This document shows, one piece after another, positions 10,044 through 21,242 of a stretch of 64,000 nucleotides of DNA. This stretch comes from Pomphorhynchus laevis (lineage: Eukaryota; Acanthocephala; Palaeacanthocephala; Echinorhynchida; Pomphorhynchidae). Positions within the stretch are counted from its first letter, which is position 1. The number at the start of each line of letters is the position of its first letter. A model generated the notes under the pieces. The model was given only the letters and a program-made list of their open reading frames with translations, was not told the origin of the DNA and made no database searches. The position numbers and the translations under genes were made by a program. Where the stretch lies: NCBI GenBank assembly GCA_012934845.2, contig WNNJ02003776.1:744001-808000 (forward strand), in the 5' to 3' direction.

Positions 10044-12976
10044 ATGCCGAAGGGTGTTCCCTCATCCAGCGTCAAATGCTGCAACTGCAACACATTGGGA
10101 GCTAAATGCATACGATGCAAGTGCGCTAAAACTGAAAAGTCATGCTTTAATAGTTCAGCCCCTAATTGCTCACGCAAATCAGCGCTAGACTCGAATCAAT
10201 CATCCATCGTGGCAAACGAGCTTCCAATTCCTCCGCAACTGATAGCCAACAATATAGACCTTAACGGTGACATGCCAGCGACTATCGTAGATGATTTCAG
10301 AACCAGTCCCTTACACCACGAAAAACAAACAGTGACACCGATGAACATTGACGAAATATACCCTGTGGTTCATCCAATGGCGACCAAATCTATTTACCCA
10401 TCCCAAATGCAACGCCAGTCATACGTTTGTAGCAGCACTAGCCGATTTATACGTAAAGGCATCAATTGAAGAAATTCACGATACGTCCTTAAAAAAGGCC
10501 ACGGTGTTCTCCCAATGCGTACTGCAACGAGTCCCTACCACAAAGGTGTCTCTCATTCGCAAAACTATAGAGAGACGTCTAGCTTTATGGGAGAAAAATA
10601 AGTACGACGCATTGTTTCATGAAGCGAAACACTTTCAGTTGAGACTAACCATCGCGTTCCCCTCGATAAAACTGATTGGATTAGTTGTTATTGTAAACTT
10701 CTGACTGCAGGGAAAGTGAACGCTTCCACATCAGTACAGGAAGATAAGTCATCATCCACAGTCCTGAGTCCACGCGAAAAAGTGCACGGTAGACCAGTAA
10801 AATTATGGCTACAAGATCTCCATCCCTCCGCAAAAGTTCCACCACCATAAATATTGTTATCGCCACAATTTTCTGGTTCAATAATGCATCACGCAAGCAG
10901 ATTTTATGTTTTGGACGAAACTTGCATCATCTCCGCATGTGAACGAACTAAGGGTGGTGCAGGGCCTTCTGGACTTGATTTGACATCTTGGCGGAACATG
11001 CTTACACGTTTTGGTTCACAGTCTCAAACGTTAGCAAAAGCTCTCACTCGCTTTGCGATTCGCATCACTACCGAATCTGTACCAGCCAAAACGTTGAAAG
11101 CATTCACGTGTTACCGTCTCATGCCGTCTCTTACATGTCGCGACGACATGCAAGACGTTGCGGGAACAGTTCAAACAGCTGCAGGGCAAAAGTGTGGGTC
11201 CGAATACACGGTACACTCACTCCGAAAAACATATAACGCAAATCCAGACAGCTGCCTTCTCACAATTGATGCAACCAACGCCTTCAATTCCGTAAACAGA
11301 CAAGCTGCCTTCCACAACCTCGACTTTGTATGTCCGTCACTGTCATGGGTTATGCATAACCTATATCAAGAGCCTACGACGCTCACTCTTGGTTCCGACT
11401 GCTTACTCTCAGAAGAGGGATTTACAAAAGGCGACCCCTTTGCGATGCCTTGATTTTCCCTCGCGTCCTTGCCCCTTATAGACAAAATACGAAAAATTGC
11501 ATCCAACGTACACCAAGTATGGTACGCTGACGACGCAAATTTTATTGGTTGCCTCAATGACTTAACAAACGTTTGGAAAGCACTAATAACAGAAGGACCA
11601 AAGTACGGTTACGTTGTCAATGCAGCCAAGTCAAAACTCTTGTCTCACCATCCTCTGAGCATTGATCAGTTCCCAACGACCGACATCAAGATTATATGTG
11701 ATGGCATACGTATTCTTGGATCCGCGGTGGGTTCCGTCGACTACGAAGCAGTTATTGTCGAACAATGTGTAGATACTTGGCAAACTCTAATTGAACGTTT
11801 AGTTGACGTGGCGAAAATCGACCCACAAGTCGCATACTCGGGCTTGACACATGCAATACAAGCAAAATGGACCTATATCACTCGGACTATCCAGTGCGAT
11901 CAAGAGATGTTGCGAGGCGTATCTGAGACTTTAAGGAGTGTTTTTCTCAATGAAATTACTCGATGGCCGATTGAAAATGCATGGAAAACGATCCTGATGT
12001 CTCCTCTAAAAATGGGCGGGTTGGGAATATTTGATCCGGCAATAACCGCTCAAACAGACTACGAATCCTCAAAGACAATCAGTCATACGACTCCGGTTTA
12101 ATCGAACAAGCATTGAGAAACATACAATCAAAAACGATCGATCAAATTACGGCGCGACGTAAAAACATACATCGTCATAGGCTGTCAGAGGCACTTTATC
12201 TTATGGACACCGTTGTTCTGATCGCCGTCAATCATGCTCAAAGAGACGGGGCATCTTCATGGCTCAGCGCCCTCCCTCTGAAAAACGAACGCTTTTGTAT
12301 GTCATCAAGGGAGTTCACAGATGCCATTTCCGCTCGCTATGGGCAAACCCCAAGTGACTTGATCGGCAAATCATGATCTTGTGGTGAAGAAATCAAGGTG
12401 AGCTACGCACTCTCATACAGATCGGGAGGATTACCGTCAATCAGACACGACTCCGTCCGAGATAAAATTCCAAACGAAATATCGACCATTTGCCGTGATG
12501 TAGTAATAGAACCAAACCTACTACCGGTCCCTGACACCCTAAAATTCGTCGCAACATCAACAAGTCGAGCCGCCGGGGCAAGGCTGGACATATCCTGTTT
12601 GGGCCAATGGAACGAGCGATTAGAGCGGACGTTCTTTGACGTCAACGTGTTTAACATCTTTGCTCAGTCGTTCGTCAACCGATCAGTGGACGCATCCTTC
12701 CAGCACAATGAATCACGCAAACATGCCAAATATTCAGAAAGAATTAAAGCGATCGAGCGCGGCAGATTCATTCCGCTAATTTTCTCCTCTTCTGGTGGCA
12801 TTGGGAAAGAGACAGGCACCTTGTTCAGACGAATCGCATCAGTTCGCACACAACGAGGTATTACGAAATATGCGCATGTCATCACAAATATCAAACGCAG
12901 CGTTTCCTTTGAAATTGCTCGAACAGCATATGCCTGCCTTCGAAGTTCAAGAGGAAACAGAGGAGGCAGCACATAA
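10044..12976 (+). pseudogene. RLE retroelement polyprotein: Cys-rich, RT, CCHC, nuclease
   Basis: The ORF starts MPKGVPSSSVKCCNC. A Cys cluster follows (CCNCNTLGAKCIRCKCAK, then single Cys residues to about residue 48) that resembles nucleic-acid-binding zinc clusters. RT lies at 10854-12101: the GGAGPSGLD entry block, DATNAFNSVNR, FTKGDPFAM and the catalytic WYADDANF. The C-terminal portion at 12113-12976 has the SRERT-like FFDVNVF nuclease block and KYSERIKAIERGRFIPL. The frame is broken: shifts near 10450-10850 and near 12100, an in-frame TGA at 11451-11453 just after the GDPFAM motif, a TAA at 12099-12101 and a TGA at 12374-12376. The CCHC before the nuclease is also damaged compared with copy 2. 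Confidence 0.85.
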
Positions 12977-13034
12977 GATAGTGAACGCCTTGTTTTAAAA
13001 ATCAATTACAACTTTGACAGTGAAAGTTATGTAT

Positions 13035-13056
13035 GGGCCCATTTGCGGGAACCCCC
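13035..13056 (+). other. Conserved 3'-terminal motif, RLE copy 1
   Basis: GGGCCCATTTGCGGGAACCC lies about 40 bp before the A-rich end. Versions occur at the 3' ends of RLE copies at 16367-16390, 51760-51780, 60285-60302 (minus) and 61436-61453 (minus). It is a plausible 3' recognition element for the RT. Confidence 0.7.
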
Positions 13057-13308
13057 TTTCTTGTAAATTATTATAATTATTTTATTAAAAAAAGAATGTC
13101 TTATTTATTACCTTAAAAAAGTTTGAAATCTAAAGTAAATACATGTTCTAGCAAATTACAATAAGTAACATACAATCTTAAGTAAAAACAACGAGCAGCA
13201 CTTTTATAATCTAACATACATACAGTCAGTAACTACTTACAATTATAACTACAACGAAGCCGCACGCCCAGGGCATTTCCCGGGGTGCGCAGTTGAAGCT
13301 GTAAGTCA

Positions 13309-15112
13309 ATGACTAAGGGAAAACCCTTGAACGTAATCTTTTGTTGCACTTGTAACGGGCAGGCGGCCAAGTGCAAGGGATGCAAATGTGCCAAGACAAA
13401 ACGTTCTTGCACAAACTGCAGGGCACCAAACTGCTCTAATAAAAGGTACGACTCCATCACTCCATCACAAGAGGGTCAAGTAACACATTTTGATGAGCAC
13501 GTTCTGACAAGAAGTAACCGAGCCACTATTGAGGTAAACTCTATCTAGATGCCCATCAATGGAGGCATCATACACGATAATGCCTCATTTTACAATTCGA
13601 CTAATATTTATCAATCGGTACTGCAATGGAGATCAAATCTATTTCATCTACCTCAATGCTCGGCAAGCAACACGTTCGTGAATATATTAGTTTCGTTTTA
13701 CGACAGTGTGGCGAATAAAGCTGCAGATGAAAAATCTGCACTCAAGACGGCAGTCGTGTTTTGTCAGCTTATTCTTCAATCCGTGAACTCAAGCAAAGTT
13801 TCAGTAACACGCAAGGCTTTACAACGGAGGTTGCAACTTTGGCACGAAAAAAATCAGAGAATTATTTGAAGAATCCCAGTATTTACAGTTGAAATTAGTT
13901 CAAAGAGTAAGGAAAATCCCCATGAAGATTGGAAAAAAGCCTACTGTCGGTTATTAAGTCGAGGTAAAGTACATGCTAGTAGAGTTGTCTTGGAAGAAAC
14001 GTTTTGCATCTGCTGTCCTAAAGCCGGCCTCCTTATTTAATGGAAGATATGTCAGAGAAATTCTCCAGGATCTACACCCAGCTGCAAAGATTCCTGATCA
14101 AAAAGTACTCTTACAGCATCATCTTCCAAGTATACAACCTCATCACCCAGTTGAATTTAGCGATATCGAAGCGGCGAATATTATGCGCGCAGCTAGAAGA
14201 ACGAAAGGTGGGACCGGTCCATCCGGATTTCACTCTACAATGTGAATTCAACTTCTGAGTCGTTTTGGAGTTCATTCTCAAACTTTAGCAAGATCACTTG
14301 CAGATTTCGGGATAAGATTAGCAACTGAAGATATATGTCCCGAAGCTCTGGAAGCATTTACCGCAAGTAGACTTATCGCTCTGAGCAAAAAATGGCGGGA
14401 TTAGACCCATTGGCGTTTGCGATGTTGCGAGACGCATAATCTCTAAAACGATATTATGCAAGATAAGGCCGGATCTTCATGATGTGTCAGGTAACGAACA
14501 ATTATGTGCATGCCAACGCGGGGGTATTGAATTTGCAACTCATTCGCTGCGAGAGAAGTCCGAGAAGGGACAAGATAGATACATATTAGCAATAGACGCC
14601 ATAACGCGTTTAATTCCATGAATCGGATTGCCGCCTTGCATAACATGAAATGTATTGCTCCATCGATGGCTACTGTTCTCAAGAACCTATATATCTCACC
14701 CTCTCAACTTGTACTCGGAGGCGACAGTATTTACAGCACTGAAGGTTTCACACAAGGCGATCCCTTCGCGATGGCCGGCTTTGCTATGGCATCGATGCCT
14801 CTTATTATGAAAATTCGGAAAGCAGTTCCTGACGTCAAACAGCGGTGGTTCGCGGACGATGCAAACTTCGTTGGCCGTATTCGAGATTTACGTACAGTAT
14901 GGAATATACTAAATGACATAGGCCCGGAGTATGGTTATCACGTGAACGTAACAAAAACACAGCTACTCTTACCAACGCTATTAAATCCCTTAGAACTTCC
15001 GTCACAACAGATCACTTGTTCAAATGACGGTATAAGAATTTTGGGAGTTCCCATTGGAACCAGCGCTTACGTTTCATTAACCACAAGGAATGAATCGCTA
15101 AAATGGTCATAG
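13309..15112 (+). pseudogene. RLE copy 2: Cys-rich N-terminus and RT
   Basis: Begins with ATG and a short tract to VIFCCTCNGQAAKCKGCKC, then SCTNCRAPNCSN: at least ten Cys in about 40 residues. A TAG interrupts the frame at 13546-13548, directly followed by an ATG in the same frame. Frame shifts occur between 13869 and 14618. RT is readable from the GGTGPSGF entry (about 14210) through GFTQGDPFAMAGFAMASMPL and the catalytic RWFADDANFVG (about 14850) to the GPEYGYHVN block. A TAG at 15110-15112 separates it from the next frame, which continues in phase. Confidence 0.8.
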
Positions 15113-15124
15113 GTTATTGACAAA

Positions 15125-16351
15125 TTGACGTGCATTGCAGAACTGGATCCTCAAGCGGCATATACCGGCTTAACGAAATCAGTACAATTCAAGTGGACTT
15201 ATTACATGAGAACGGTATCATGTGAGCATACATATATGGAGAGCCTTCAAAGAGCTCTAAAAGATCGATTAATACCAAAAATAACAAAACAAAATTTAAA
15301 CGAGACGTGGAACTGTATATTAACATCGCCTTTAAGTTTGGGAGGACTTGGCATCGTAGATCCGGTGTTTTCTATAACGAGTGTCTATAGCTCATCAGTA
15401 GTCCTTAGTGACACCTTCAAGAGCTCAAAATCCGGTTACGAGTTACGCGATCTACAGACGAACACCTTGAAACAGTTGGGCACACAACGTCATAATGAAT
15501 TCACCGTGCGACTTCAGCAGGCACTGGCGCAGTGTGATGAAGTAGTGTCTCGAGTGATTTCACATGCATCAAGAGACGGAGCTTCTGCATGGCTGAGTTC
15601 ATTGCCACTTGTCCAGCACCGTTTTCAGCTAACTCTGAATCAGTTCAGAGATGGGTTATGTGCAATATATGGATGGACTCCAGGCGAACTGATAGGGACC
15701 AAATGTAAGTGTGGTGAAATCCTCAATGTGAGTCACGCTTTGGCATGTAAGCGTGGCGGACTAACTATAATTCGTCATGACGCTATCCGTGACATAATAG
15801 CAAAAGCTCTTTCAGAAATTTGTTCAGGTGTGGAAGTGGAACCAGTGCTATCTATGGTCCCAAATGATACAGACTTTGAGGTTCCCACGACATCGCGTGA
15901 TAATAATGCACGTTTAGATGTGGTATGCAGTGGCTTGGAAGGCAGTCGATTTGAGCGAACGTTTTTCGACGTAAATGTATTCTCAATCCATGCACAATCG
16001 ACTGTCAGCAGAAGCCTCGATGCGTCCTTCGAATTCAATGAAAATCGTAAACGTGCAAAATACAATGAAAGAGTGGAGAAAATCGAACGAGCAAAATTCG
16101 CCCCTTTGATATTTTCAACTTCAGGTGGCATCGGAAAGGAGGCAATCAAAGTTCTAAAGACAGTTGCAGCGAAATATGTAGGCAATGCTAGCCTACGCAA
16201 TGTCACCTATGGAGACGCCCTCGTCCTACATGAAAGGAAAATAAGCTTCGAGCTTGTCCGGGCCGTCTCTGCCTGTTTACGATCCCCGAGATCTACGCGT
16301 CGAAATCCGGTGCAGAACGGCATATATCGCCGCGAACAAACAGCATACTGA
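15125..16351 (+). CDS. RLE copy 2: RT thumb, CCHC finger and restriction-like nuclease
   Basis: This 408-residue frame follows the RT core. It first carries the thumb (LDPQAAYTGL, WTYYMRTV, LGGLGI), then a CCHC knuckle CKCGEILNVSHALAC with KRGG and RHD..RD. A PD-(D/E)XK-like nuclease comes next: ARLDV, RFERTFFDVNVF, and NRKRAKYNERVEKIERAKF, followed by PLIFSTSGGIGKEA. Order and motifs parallel the C-terminal nuclease of R2/NeSL-type retroelements, which nick target DNA, but sequence similarity to those is only at motif level. Homologous frames lie at 44335-45258, 57080-57430 and 60647-61108. The start codon is not natural, because the frame was originally joined to the RT. Confidence 0.85.
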   Translation: MTCIAELDPQAAYTGLTKSVQFKWTYYMRTVSCEHTYMESLQRALKDRLIPKITKQNLNETWNCILTSPLSLGGLGIVDPVFSITSVYSSSVVLSDTFKSSKSGYELRDLQTNTLKQLGTQRHNEFTVRLQQALAQCDEVVSRVISHASRDGASAWLSSLPLVQHRFQLTLNQFRDGLCAIYGWTPGELIGTKCKCGEILNVSHALACKRGGLTIIRHDAIRDIIAKALSEICSGVEVEPVLSMVPNDTDFEVPTTSRDNNARLDVVCSGLEGSRFERTFFDVNVFSIHAQSTVSRSLDASFEFNENRKRAKYNERVEKIERAKFAPLIFSTSGGIGKEAIKVLKTVAAKYVGNASLRNVTYGDALVLHERKISFELVRAVSACLRSPRSTRRNPVQNGIYRREQTAY

Positions 16352-16366
16352 CATTTTTATAATATT

Positions 16367-16390
16367 GGGACTCATTTGCGGGTAACCCCG
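16367..16390 (+). other. Conserved 3'-terminal motif, RLE copy 2
   Basis: GGGACTCATTTGCGGGTAAC, followed by CCCG, lies just downstream of the ORF stop. It is the same motif as at the ends of four other RLE copies. The ATTTG core and GGG(T)AAC are the most constant parts. Confidence 0.65.
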
Positions 16391-16462
16391 AATTGTTATT
16401 TATACAAATAAATTTGATTATTTAAAAAAAATTATTTAATCTAAAAAAATTACTAGAATGTC

Positions 16463-17640
16463 ATCGAGCGTAGCTCAATAGACACCTTCACAATTTAAAA
16501 TATAAAATATAAAAAGGAAACTAGTAAAATAATAATACAAAGTATATTATTCATTATCCGTACAAAAATTTGGTGAAGAGTTTAAATTTATTTAAAGAGT
16601 TTAAATCAAGTAATTTAAATATTCTGGATTTAAAAGTAAATTGCATTATAAGACTGGTCTCTTTTCAAATACTTAATAATTCTAAATACTCAGATCAGTT
16701 AACTGGATACGTATTTTGTATTTTACATATCAGATCACCTAACTGAGTTAACTGCATAAGTTTAAAAACATCTATATTTTATATTTAAATTTAAGATTAT
16801 AATATTTATAATACTAAGATATATTATAATTCGGATTTTTAAGGGATAAGAACTTTTTAATTTAATTTGAATACATTGATTAATCAGTATTATATAATGT
16901 ATTAGAATTAAAATGAGAGGTCGTCATGAGAAGTTTACCAGATTTCAGAAATCAGATAATTTAGATATTTTGCATTTAAGAATAAATTGCATTATAAGAA
17001 GGGTGTCATTTCAAACATTTAATGATTCCAAACAATCATGCCAGTTAACTGAATCTGCGTATTTTGTAATCTACAAATTTTCAAACATTTCTAAATTTTA
17101 TATTTAAATTTAAATTCCGAAGGATTGCCTTACAAGCCCTCCAGATCACGAACGAACATTACTATAGAAAAAAGGGTCTTTGATATAGGAACTCTGATAG
17201 AGTATAAAGTTGCAGACGGTGATGTTTGATGTGCAGTTCGTATCGCTTCCAGCACCGACACAGTAACTCTTCTAGATAGCCATAACACTCAGATCATGGG
17301 CTCAAAGCACCCACCAGAGCATCTAGGAGTCAACTATCAGCTCCCGTTGTTTGTCAGACAACCTCCCCAATCATTATGACCCCGGAAGATATAGATTTGG
17401 TTCAAACAATTTTCTTGATAATACCAAATTACTTACATTCCAGATTTTAGTTCTAGATTTCCCACCTTATATAATATTAATTATATAAGATTAATATTAC
17501 TTTATAAATTGATTGTTCAATCATATTGGATTATTTATTAGTGGAGAGAGTGAGGTATACTTCACTCGCTCCACTAATAAATAATTAATATTACTATTAT
17601 TCTACTGGGTTTATTGAAGAAAAGTTGTGTTTAAATTTAT
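16463..17640. repeat. AT-rich spacer with a direct-repeat pair
   Basis: Segments 16580-16810 and 16930-17110 are diverged direct copies (shared AATTGCATTATAAGA and GTTAACTGAATCTGCGTATT blocks), about 350 bp apart. They resemble the outer part of the structured repeat around 33480-33510 and 62600. From 17140 to 17400 lies a GC-richer stretch that I do not recognise. At 17530-17585 is an inverted repeat (ATTTATTAGTGGAG / CTCCACTAATAAAT). No gene is seen. Confidence 0.5.
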
Positions 17641-17675
17641 TACAAATATATACAAGTTCCCATTACAACAATTAT

Positions 17676-17742
17676 ATGCCGCGTGGACAACCTTCATCGA
17701 GCGTTAGATGCTGTAATTGCAACTCGGTGGCAGCGAAGTAAT
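17676..17742 (+). pseudogene. RLE element N-terminal stub
   Basis: An ATG followed by PRGQPSSSVRCCNCNS and a TAA: about 21 codons nearly identical in pattern to the start of RLE copy 1 (PKGVPSSSVKCCNCN). The rest of the element is missing, cut off at the inverted repeat beginning at 17746. It shows that another RLE insertion once stood here. Confidence 0.75.
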
Positions 17743-17745
17743 AAT

Positions 17746-17980
17746 AATTGTTCACGGCGTATAAACATCGAGAAGAAACAAGATAATGTTAATCACGAAT
17801 TTTCAACTATTTCAATAGTCCATTTTAAGTGATACAATTAGTATCACTCAAAAAGGACTAATTGTATCTGTATACAATTACTTACTAATTGTATCACCTG
17901 AAAAGGACTATTTAAATAGTTGAAAATTCGTGATTAACATTCTCTTGTTTCTTCTCGATGTTTATACGCCGTGAACAATT
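17746..17980. repeat. Foldback, arms about 105 bp
   Basis: AATTGTTCACGGCGTATAAA at the left pairs with the inverse complement ending at 17980. Matching continues inward with few mismatches to a short AT-rich centre near 17850-17875. It lacks recognisable TIR signatures or coding capacity. It could be a small palindromic transposon or a hairpin rearrangement that cut the RLE stub. Confidence 0.8.
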
Positions 17981-18237
17981 AATGAACACATCGAATGTAT
18001 CAATGGACAATAATAATAAGATTTTCTTAATAGAAAAACAAAGTACATAACATAAAGTAACTTAGAAAATGTCATAAATCAAAGACAACAAACAGTCAAA
18101 TGTTGTCTGCAGACCAATCAATCACTTTACGTCTTCCAAACTTTCACGGCCCCAAATCCATTGGGATCTGAGCCTCCAACCAATCCAACACGCCGTTTTC
18201 CGACTGAACCACCCAGGGTATTTCACCCCCGGAGAAT

Positions 18238-18612
18238 CTAATCGGCGCGGACGATGCTGGCTAAACGAGAGATGAGGAGCTTAATAAACTTTAGCCGTTG
18301 CTCTGGGGGACGTCCTCTTGAGAAGAAGACTAATCGCGAGATAGCCCAGGTACCCCAAAGGCGTACCTGGGTTTTCTCATTTAACGACAGATGCTGGACC
18401 CGTTTCAGGGCCCATCTAGCTCTCTTCAGGATACGTTTAAGTCTATCCAGGTCAGCTTTCGCCGACCAGTTCACCGTAACGGTGAACCCCAGGTATTTTA
18501 CTCGACTGGTGAAGACAGGGAGTGGTTCATGGGCAAATATGGAGGAGAGGGCAGAGAGTGCTAATCTCTTGAGCTTTTGCTTTGTTGCAGGGGTGCCATG
18601 AAAGACGACCAC
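18238..18612 (-). pseudogene. Post-RT region of the same LINE
   Basis: This 124-residue frame continues the protein after the RT with VKYLGFTVTVNWSAKADLDRLKRILKRARWALKRV, the usual YLG block after the YADD box. It is shifted in frame relative to the RT piece. It stops at the element's broken 3' side at about 18238, where an unrelated spacer begins. Confidence 0.7.
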
Positions 18613-18629
18613 CTGCGATTTAGCGGAGT

Positions 18630-19415
18630 TTAAAAAAGATTGGAAGGTGGAAGCTGGTCTTTTAATCTTAAAAAGAACTGGCTGATGTTAGAGACTACGT
18701 CCTTGCACCTGTGCCCAGTGAACAGGGCTGTACTGTCATCAGCGTACACCACTAGACGTTGCTCACGTTTAAATATTTTGAATAGAATGATGGAAGCAGC
18801 AAGATATAAGATAGGAGAAAGAGGGGAGCCTTGAGGCATGCCCGTAATAGGGTAGAACTGACGCGCATCAGGGTAGTCTTCATAATAAAAACGTTTGGTG
18901 TACAGCAGTATCTCTACCCTGTTCACTATTCTCGCAGGCAACCCGATGGACCTGATGGAAGAGATCACGAAGGGAATGGAGATGCGGTCGAATGCAGCAG
19001 AGAAGTCCAGGAAAACGGCCACTACCAGACGATGGCTATTTTCCCGACAAAACTGCTCCACCTCACCTACTGCTAAATGAACCGAGCGACCTTTGACATC
19101 CCCGACATATGATAAAATCCCCGACATATGGTCGGGGATTTTACGCGCAAGCGCTTTCTCGTAAATCGACACGAGGACATTTTGTATCGAGATGGAACGC
19201 AGGTCTTTAGGACAAGAGCAGGATTTAACATTAGGGATAAAAACACGTTTACTAATATTGATGTCTGCTACATCGGAAGGGGAGGCTAATAGCATTGTGA
19301 CGGCCACCTCACTTCTCTGATCGGCAGTCAGAAGCTGACATACCCGAGAAGAAAGTGGAGCGACGGATTTGGAGGTGCCCGGAAGTGGACCCCAGGAGTC
19401 GAGAATATCATTCAC
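18630..19415 (-). pseudogene. Reverse transcriptase of I/R1/Jockey-type LINE
   Basis: This 261-residue frame carries FIPNVKSCSCPKDLRSISIQ (a modified YRPIS block), HRLVVAVFLDFSAAFDRIS, GMPQGSPLSPILYLAASII and the catalytic LVVYADDSTALF. The RT core is open and the catalytic Asp pair is intact. The flanking endonuclease and C-terminus lie in other frames, so the element is inactive. The first Met is internal. Confidence 0.85.
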
Positions 19416-21114
19416 CGATAAATTCCTACTCCTGTAGTCACCCCAGGGCGGGATTGGTTGATGCGATTGAGTGGCTCTATAATTGTGATGGGCTAGTGAC
19501 TCCTCTTAAACTCTATTAAGGCCTATCTTAGCTATCAAACCCAATGCTCTATCCTTCCAATATACAAACTTCTCCTTCTTGAATACCTTTCAAAAGGAAG
19601 ACTGAGCCGGCTTAAAACGGGCAATACTCGCCTTATCCTTACTCAGCTGGAACATATATCTAGTGCTCCAGTATTCAGTCGAGAGAGTTTGTCTGGCGGA
19701 AGCAGAGAGATTAGGGAGGTTTAGTAATTTGGCTAGGACCTTGAGTTTTGTTGGAGTGGGATTAAAAATGCGACCTTTATAGGTAGTCGAAAGAATCCCG
19801 GTAGCTTGCGAAAAGCGGTAGGTATTGAATTCGGTTAGACTCTCATTTCCTATCCAGGGGAAGCGTTAGATAGCCGCCTGAAAGAAGGCCACTCTGGTTG
19901 GATCAAAGTGAAACCTCCTTCTCAGCAGCGTGTCCTGCTCTATCCGCCAACAAATGAGGTCATGTGAGGTGGACAGCTGTTGACGCGACTGCTCCGTACA
20001 GAGGGGTTTTAGCAACCACCTCAAGTGGAGCAGTAAAATATTGAGGATTGAATTCGTTAATGTGCAATAAAAGGATGGGGACGGTGGTTAATGAATGAAG
20101 TAACCTTTCCAAGCTCTGCGTATCGATGCGTTTATTCAAAGACCAGTTATGTCGTTGAAATCTCCTAGTATTATGTCATAGCCGCCGTCAATAATCCCAT
20201 CCAGGAGTTCACGGTTCTTGTGAATCTCCCCTGGACGAATTTAGACATTGGCTAGACTGAGACGTTTACCGTTCTTAACGAGTGAAACTACCAAACAAGA
20301 CAGGGCTGGACAAGAGTAATTCAACAGGAGGGAAGACCTTATGGAGCATTTAACTAAGGTCAAGAGTCCTTGAGATGAAGAGGAGTGAGATGGGGTTATG
20401 TACGGAGTATAGTGGGTATAAATGTGCTTTGGGATGTGTCGAGTAATGTCCTAATGGAGACGGATAGACCGCGTCTCCTGAAGGACTGTAACATCTGCGT
20501 CTCTACCAGATAAAAGTCTAAGGGCATAAGCACCTCCCGAATTCCACTGAAGAATATTCAGTGAAAAAAGCTCGGGTTTACTCACCATTGTGTTAAATTA
20601 GTTGGAAGGGGGATGCCAACCTAGACAGAACTAGGTGCAAGAGGGTTGCCCCCCCCTTGCCACTAGCCCCATCACAGGCCAGACCCCCCAAGGCAATATA
20701 TTCATTTCCCTGAGAGGCACTTAAGTCTTTTAGGATCTTTCCCACCTTAAGTGGGGAACCATTCTGGCAGAACCCCCTCTTCTTAGTTCGGTGGGTTGAC
20801 TTTAGGTCTACTGGAACCTGAGTGACAGTATGAGTGACCAGAGAGATAAAAAAAGGCCTATAGCTCAGCGATGATTGTGCGTTTTTGATTCGCCAAAAGT
20901 GTAAGGATGTCTTTGTTAGACATTCCGACTGGAGCAGCAGTTTCTATATAGGAGTGACACGGGGGTTTCATAAATCCTTAACGATATTTCTTGAACGAGG
21001 CGCACTTGCGCGACCATGCAGGATGATCCCCACGGCAGTTAATGCACGAGGGGGTGCCAGACATTTTTCATTGCAGACCATGTGGGTACACTCAGTCGTT
21101 CCACATACCCCACA

Positions 21115-21150
21115 TGTTTGGGCCTTACTGCATGTAGTAAGGCCCAAACA
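21115..21150. repeat. Perfect 15-bp foldback
   Basis: TGTTTGGGCCTTACT, a 6-base loop, then AGTAAGGCCCAAACA. It lies in the ORF1 zinc-knuckle region of the decayed LINE and has no counterpart in a typical LINE. It looks like a later template-switch insertion. Confidence 0.85.
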
Positions 21151-21242
21151 TTTAGTAAGAGCTAAATCGTCGGAATATTAAAGTCACAAGAAGGATGAAA
21201 TTGGACGGTTTCGAACTTTCGTGAAATAATTCATGTCATGTT

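Larger units (their letters stand above)
9841..13092 (+). mobile_element. RLE-type retroelement copy 1
   Basis: A retroelement of about 3.2 kb. It has a 5' UTR of about 200 bp containing the shared leader at 9998-10015, one formerly continuous ORF from the ATG at 10044, and a 3' UTR with a conserved terminal motif (13035-13056) and an A-rich tail. There is no AP endonuclease upstream of RT and no LTR. It is followed head to tail by copy 2. Its GC content is visibly higher than that of flanking DNA. Confidence 0.85.
13093..16448 (+). mobile_element. RLE-type retroelement copy 2
   Basis: Arranged head to tail with copy 1. It has a leader with the two shared blocks in swapped order (13128-13165), the ORF start at 13309, a 3' motif at 16367-16390 and a tail of short A/T runs. 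It is diverged from copy 1, so the pair is not a simple tandem duplication. It is the better preserved of the two in its C-terminal half. Confidence 0.85.
9835..16462. repeat. 14-bp direct repeat flanking two RLE elements
   Basis: ATTACTAGAATGTC occurs at 9835-9848 and again at 16449-16462, immediately outside a block of two head-to-tail RLE retroelements. A third partial copy (AGAATGTC, 13093-13100) marks the junction between the two elements. The outer pair looks like a target-site duplication. The inner copy suggests the second element used the same kind of site. Confidence 0.7.
18238..21240 (-). mobile_element. I/R1/Jockey-type LINE, decayed
   Basis: Read from 21240 down. First comes the 3' end of an ORF1 with a zinc-knuckle stretch (CGVCGTTECTHMVCNEKC, around 21050-21110). 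Then an AP endonuclease is readable only in pieces (LVKNGKRLSLANV, GGYDIILGDFN, around 20150-20280). The RT follows at 18630-19415, then a post-RT region to 18238. Internal foldbacks at 19114-19142 and 21115-21150 are perfect, unlike the decayed coding sequence. The ORF1 zinc knuckles and the RT style separate it from the CR1-group families. Confidence 0.75.

Noticed and set aside
9835-16462. Flanking direct repeats as LTRs
   Set aside because: Only 14 bp long and consistent with a target duplication. No LTR-type structure or capsid, protease or integrase coding was seen anywhere in the window.
18640-19080. Plus-strand open frames opposite the I/R1-type RT
   Set aside because: They are shadows of the minus-strand RT frame.
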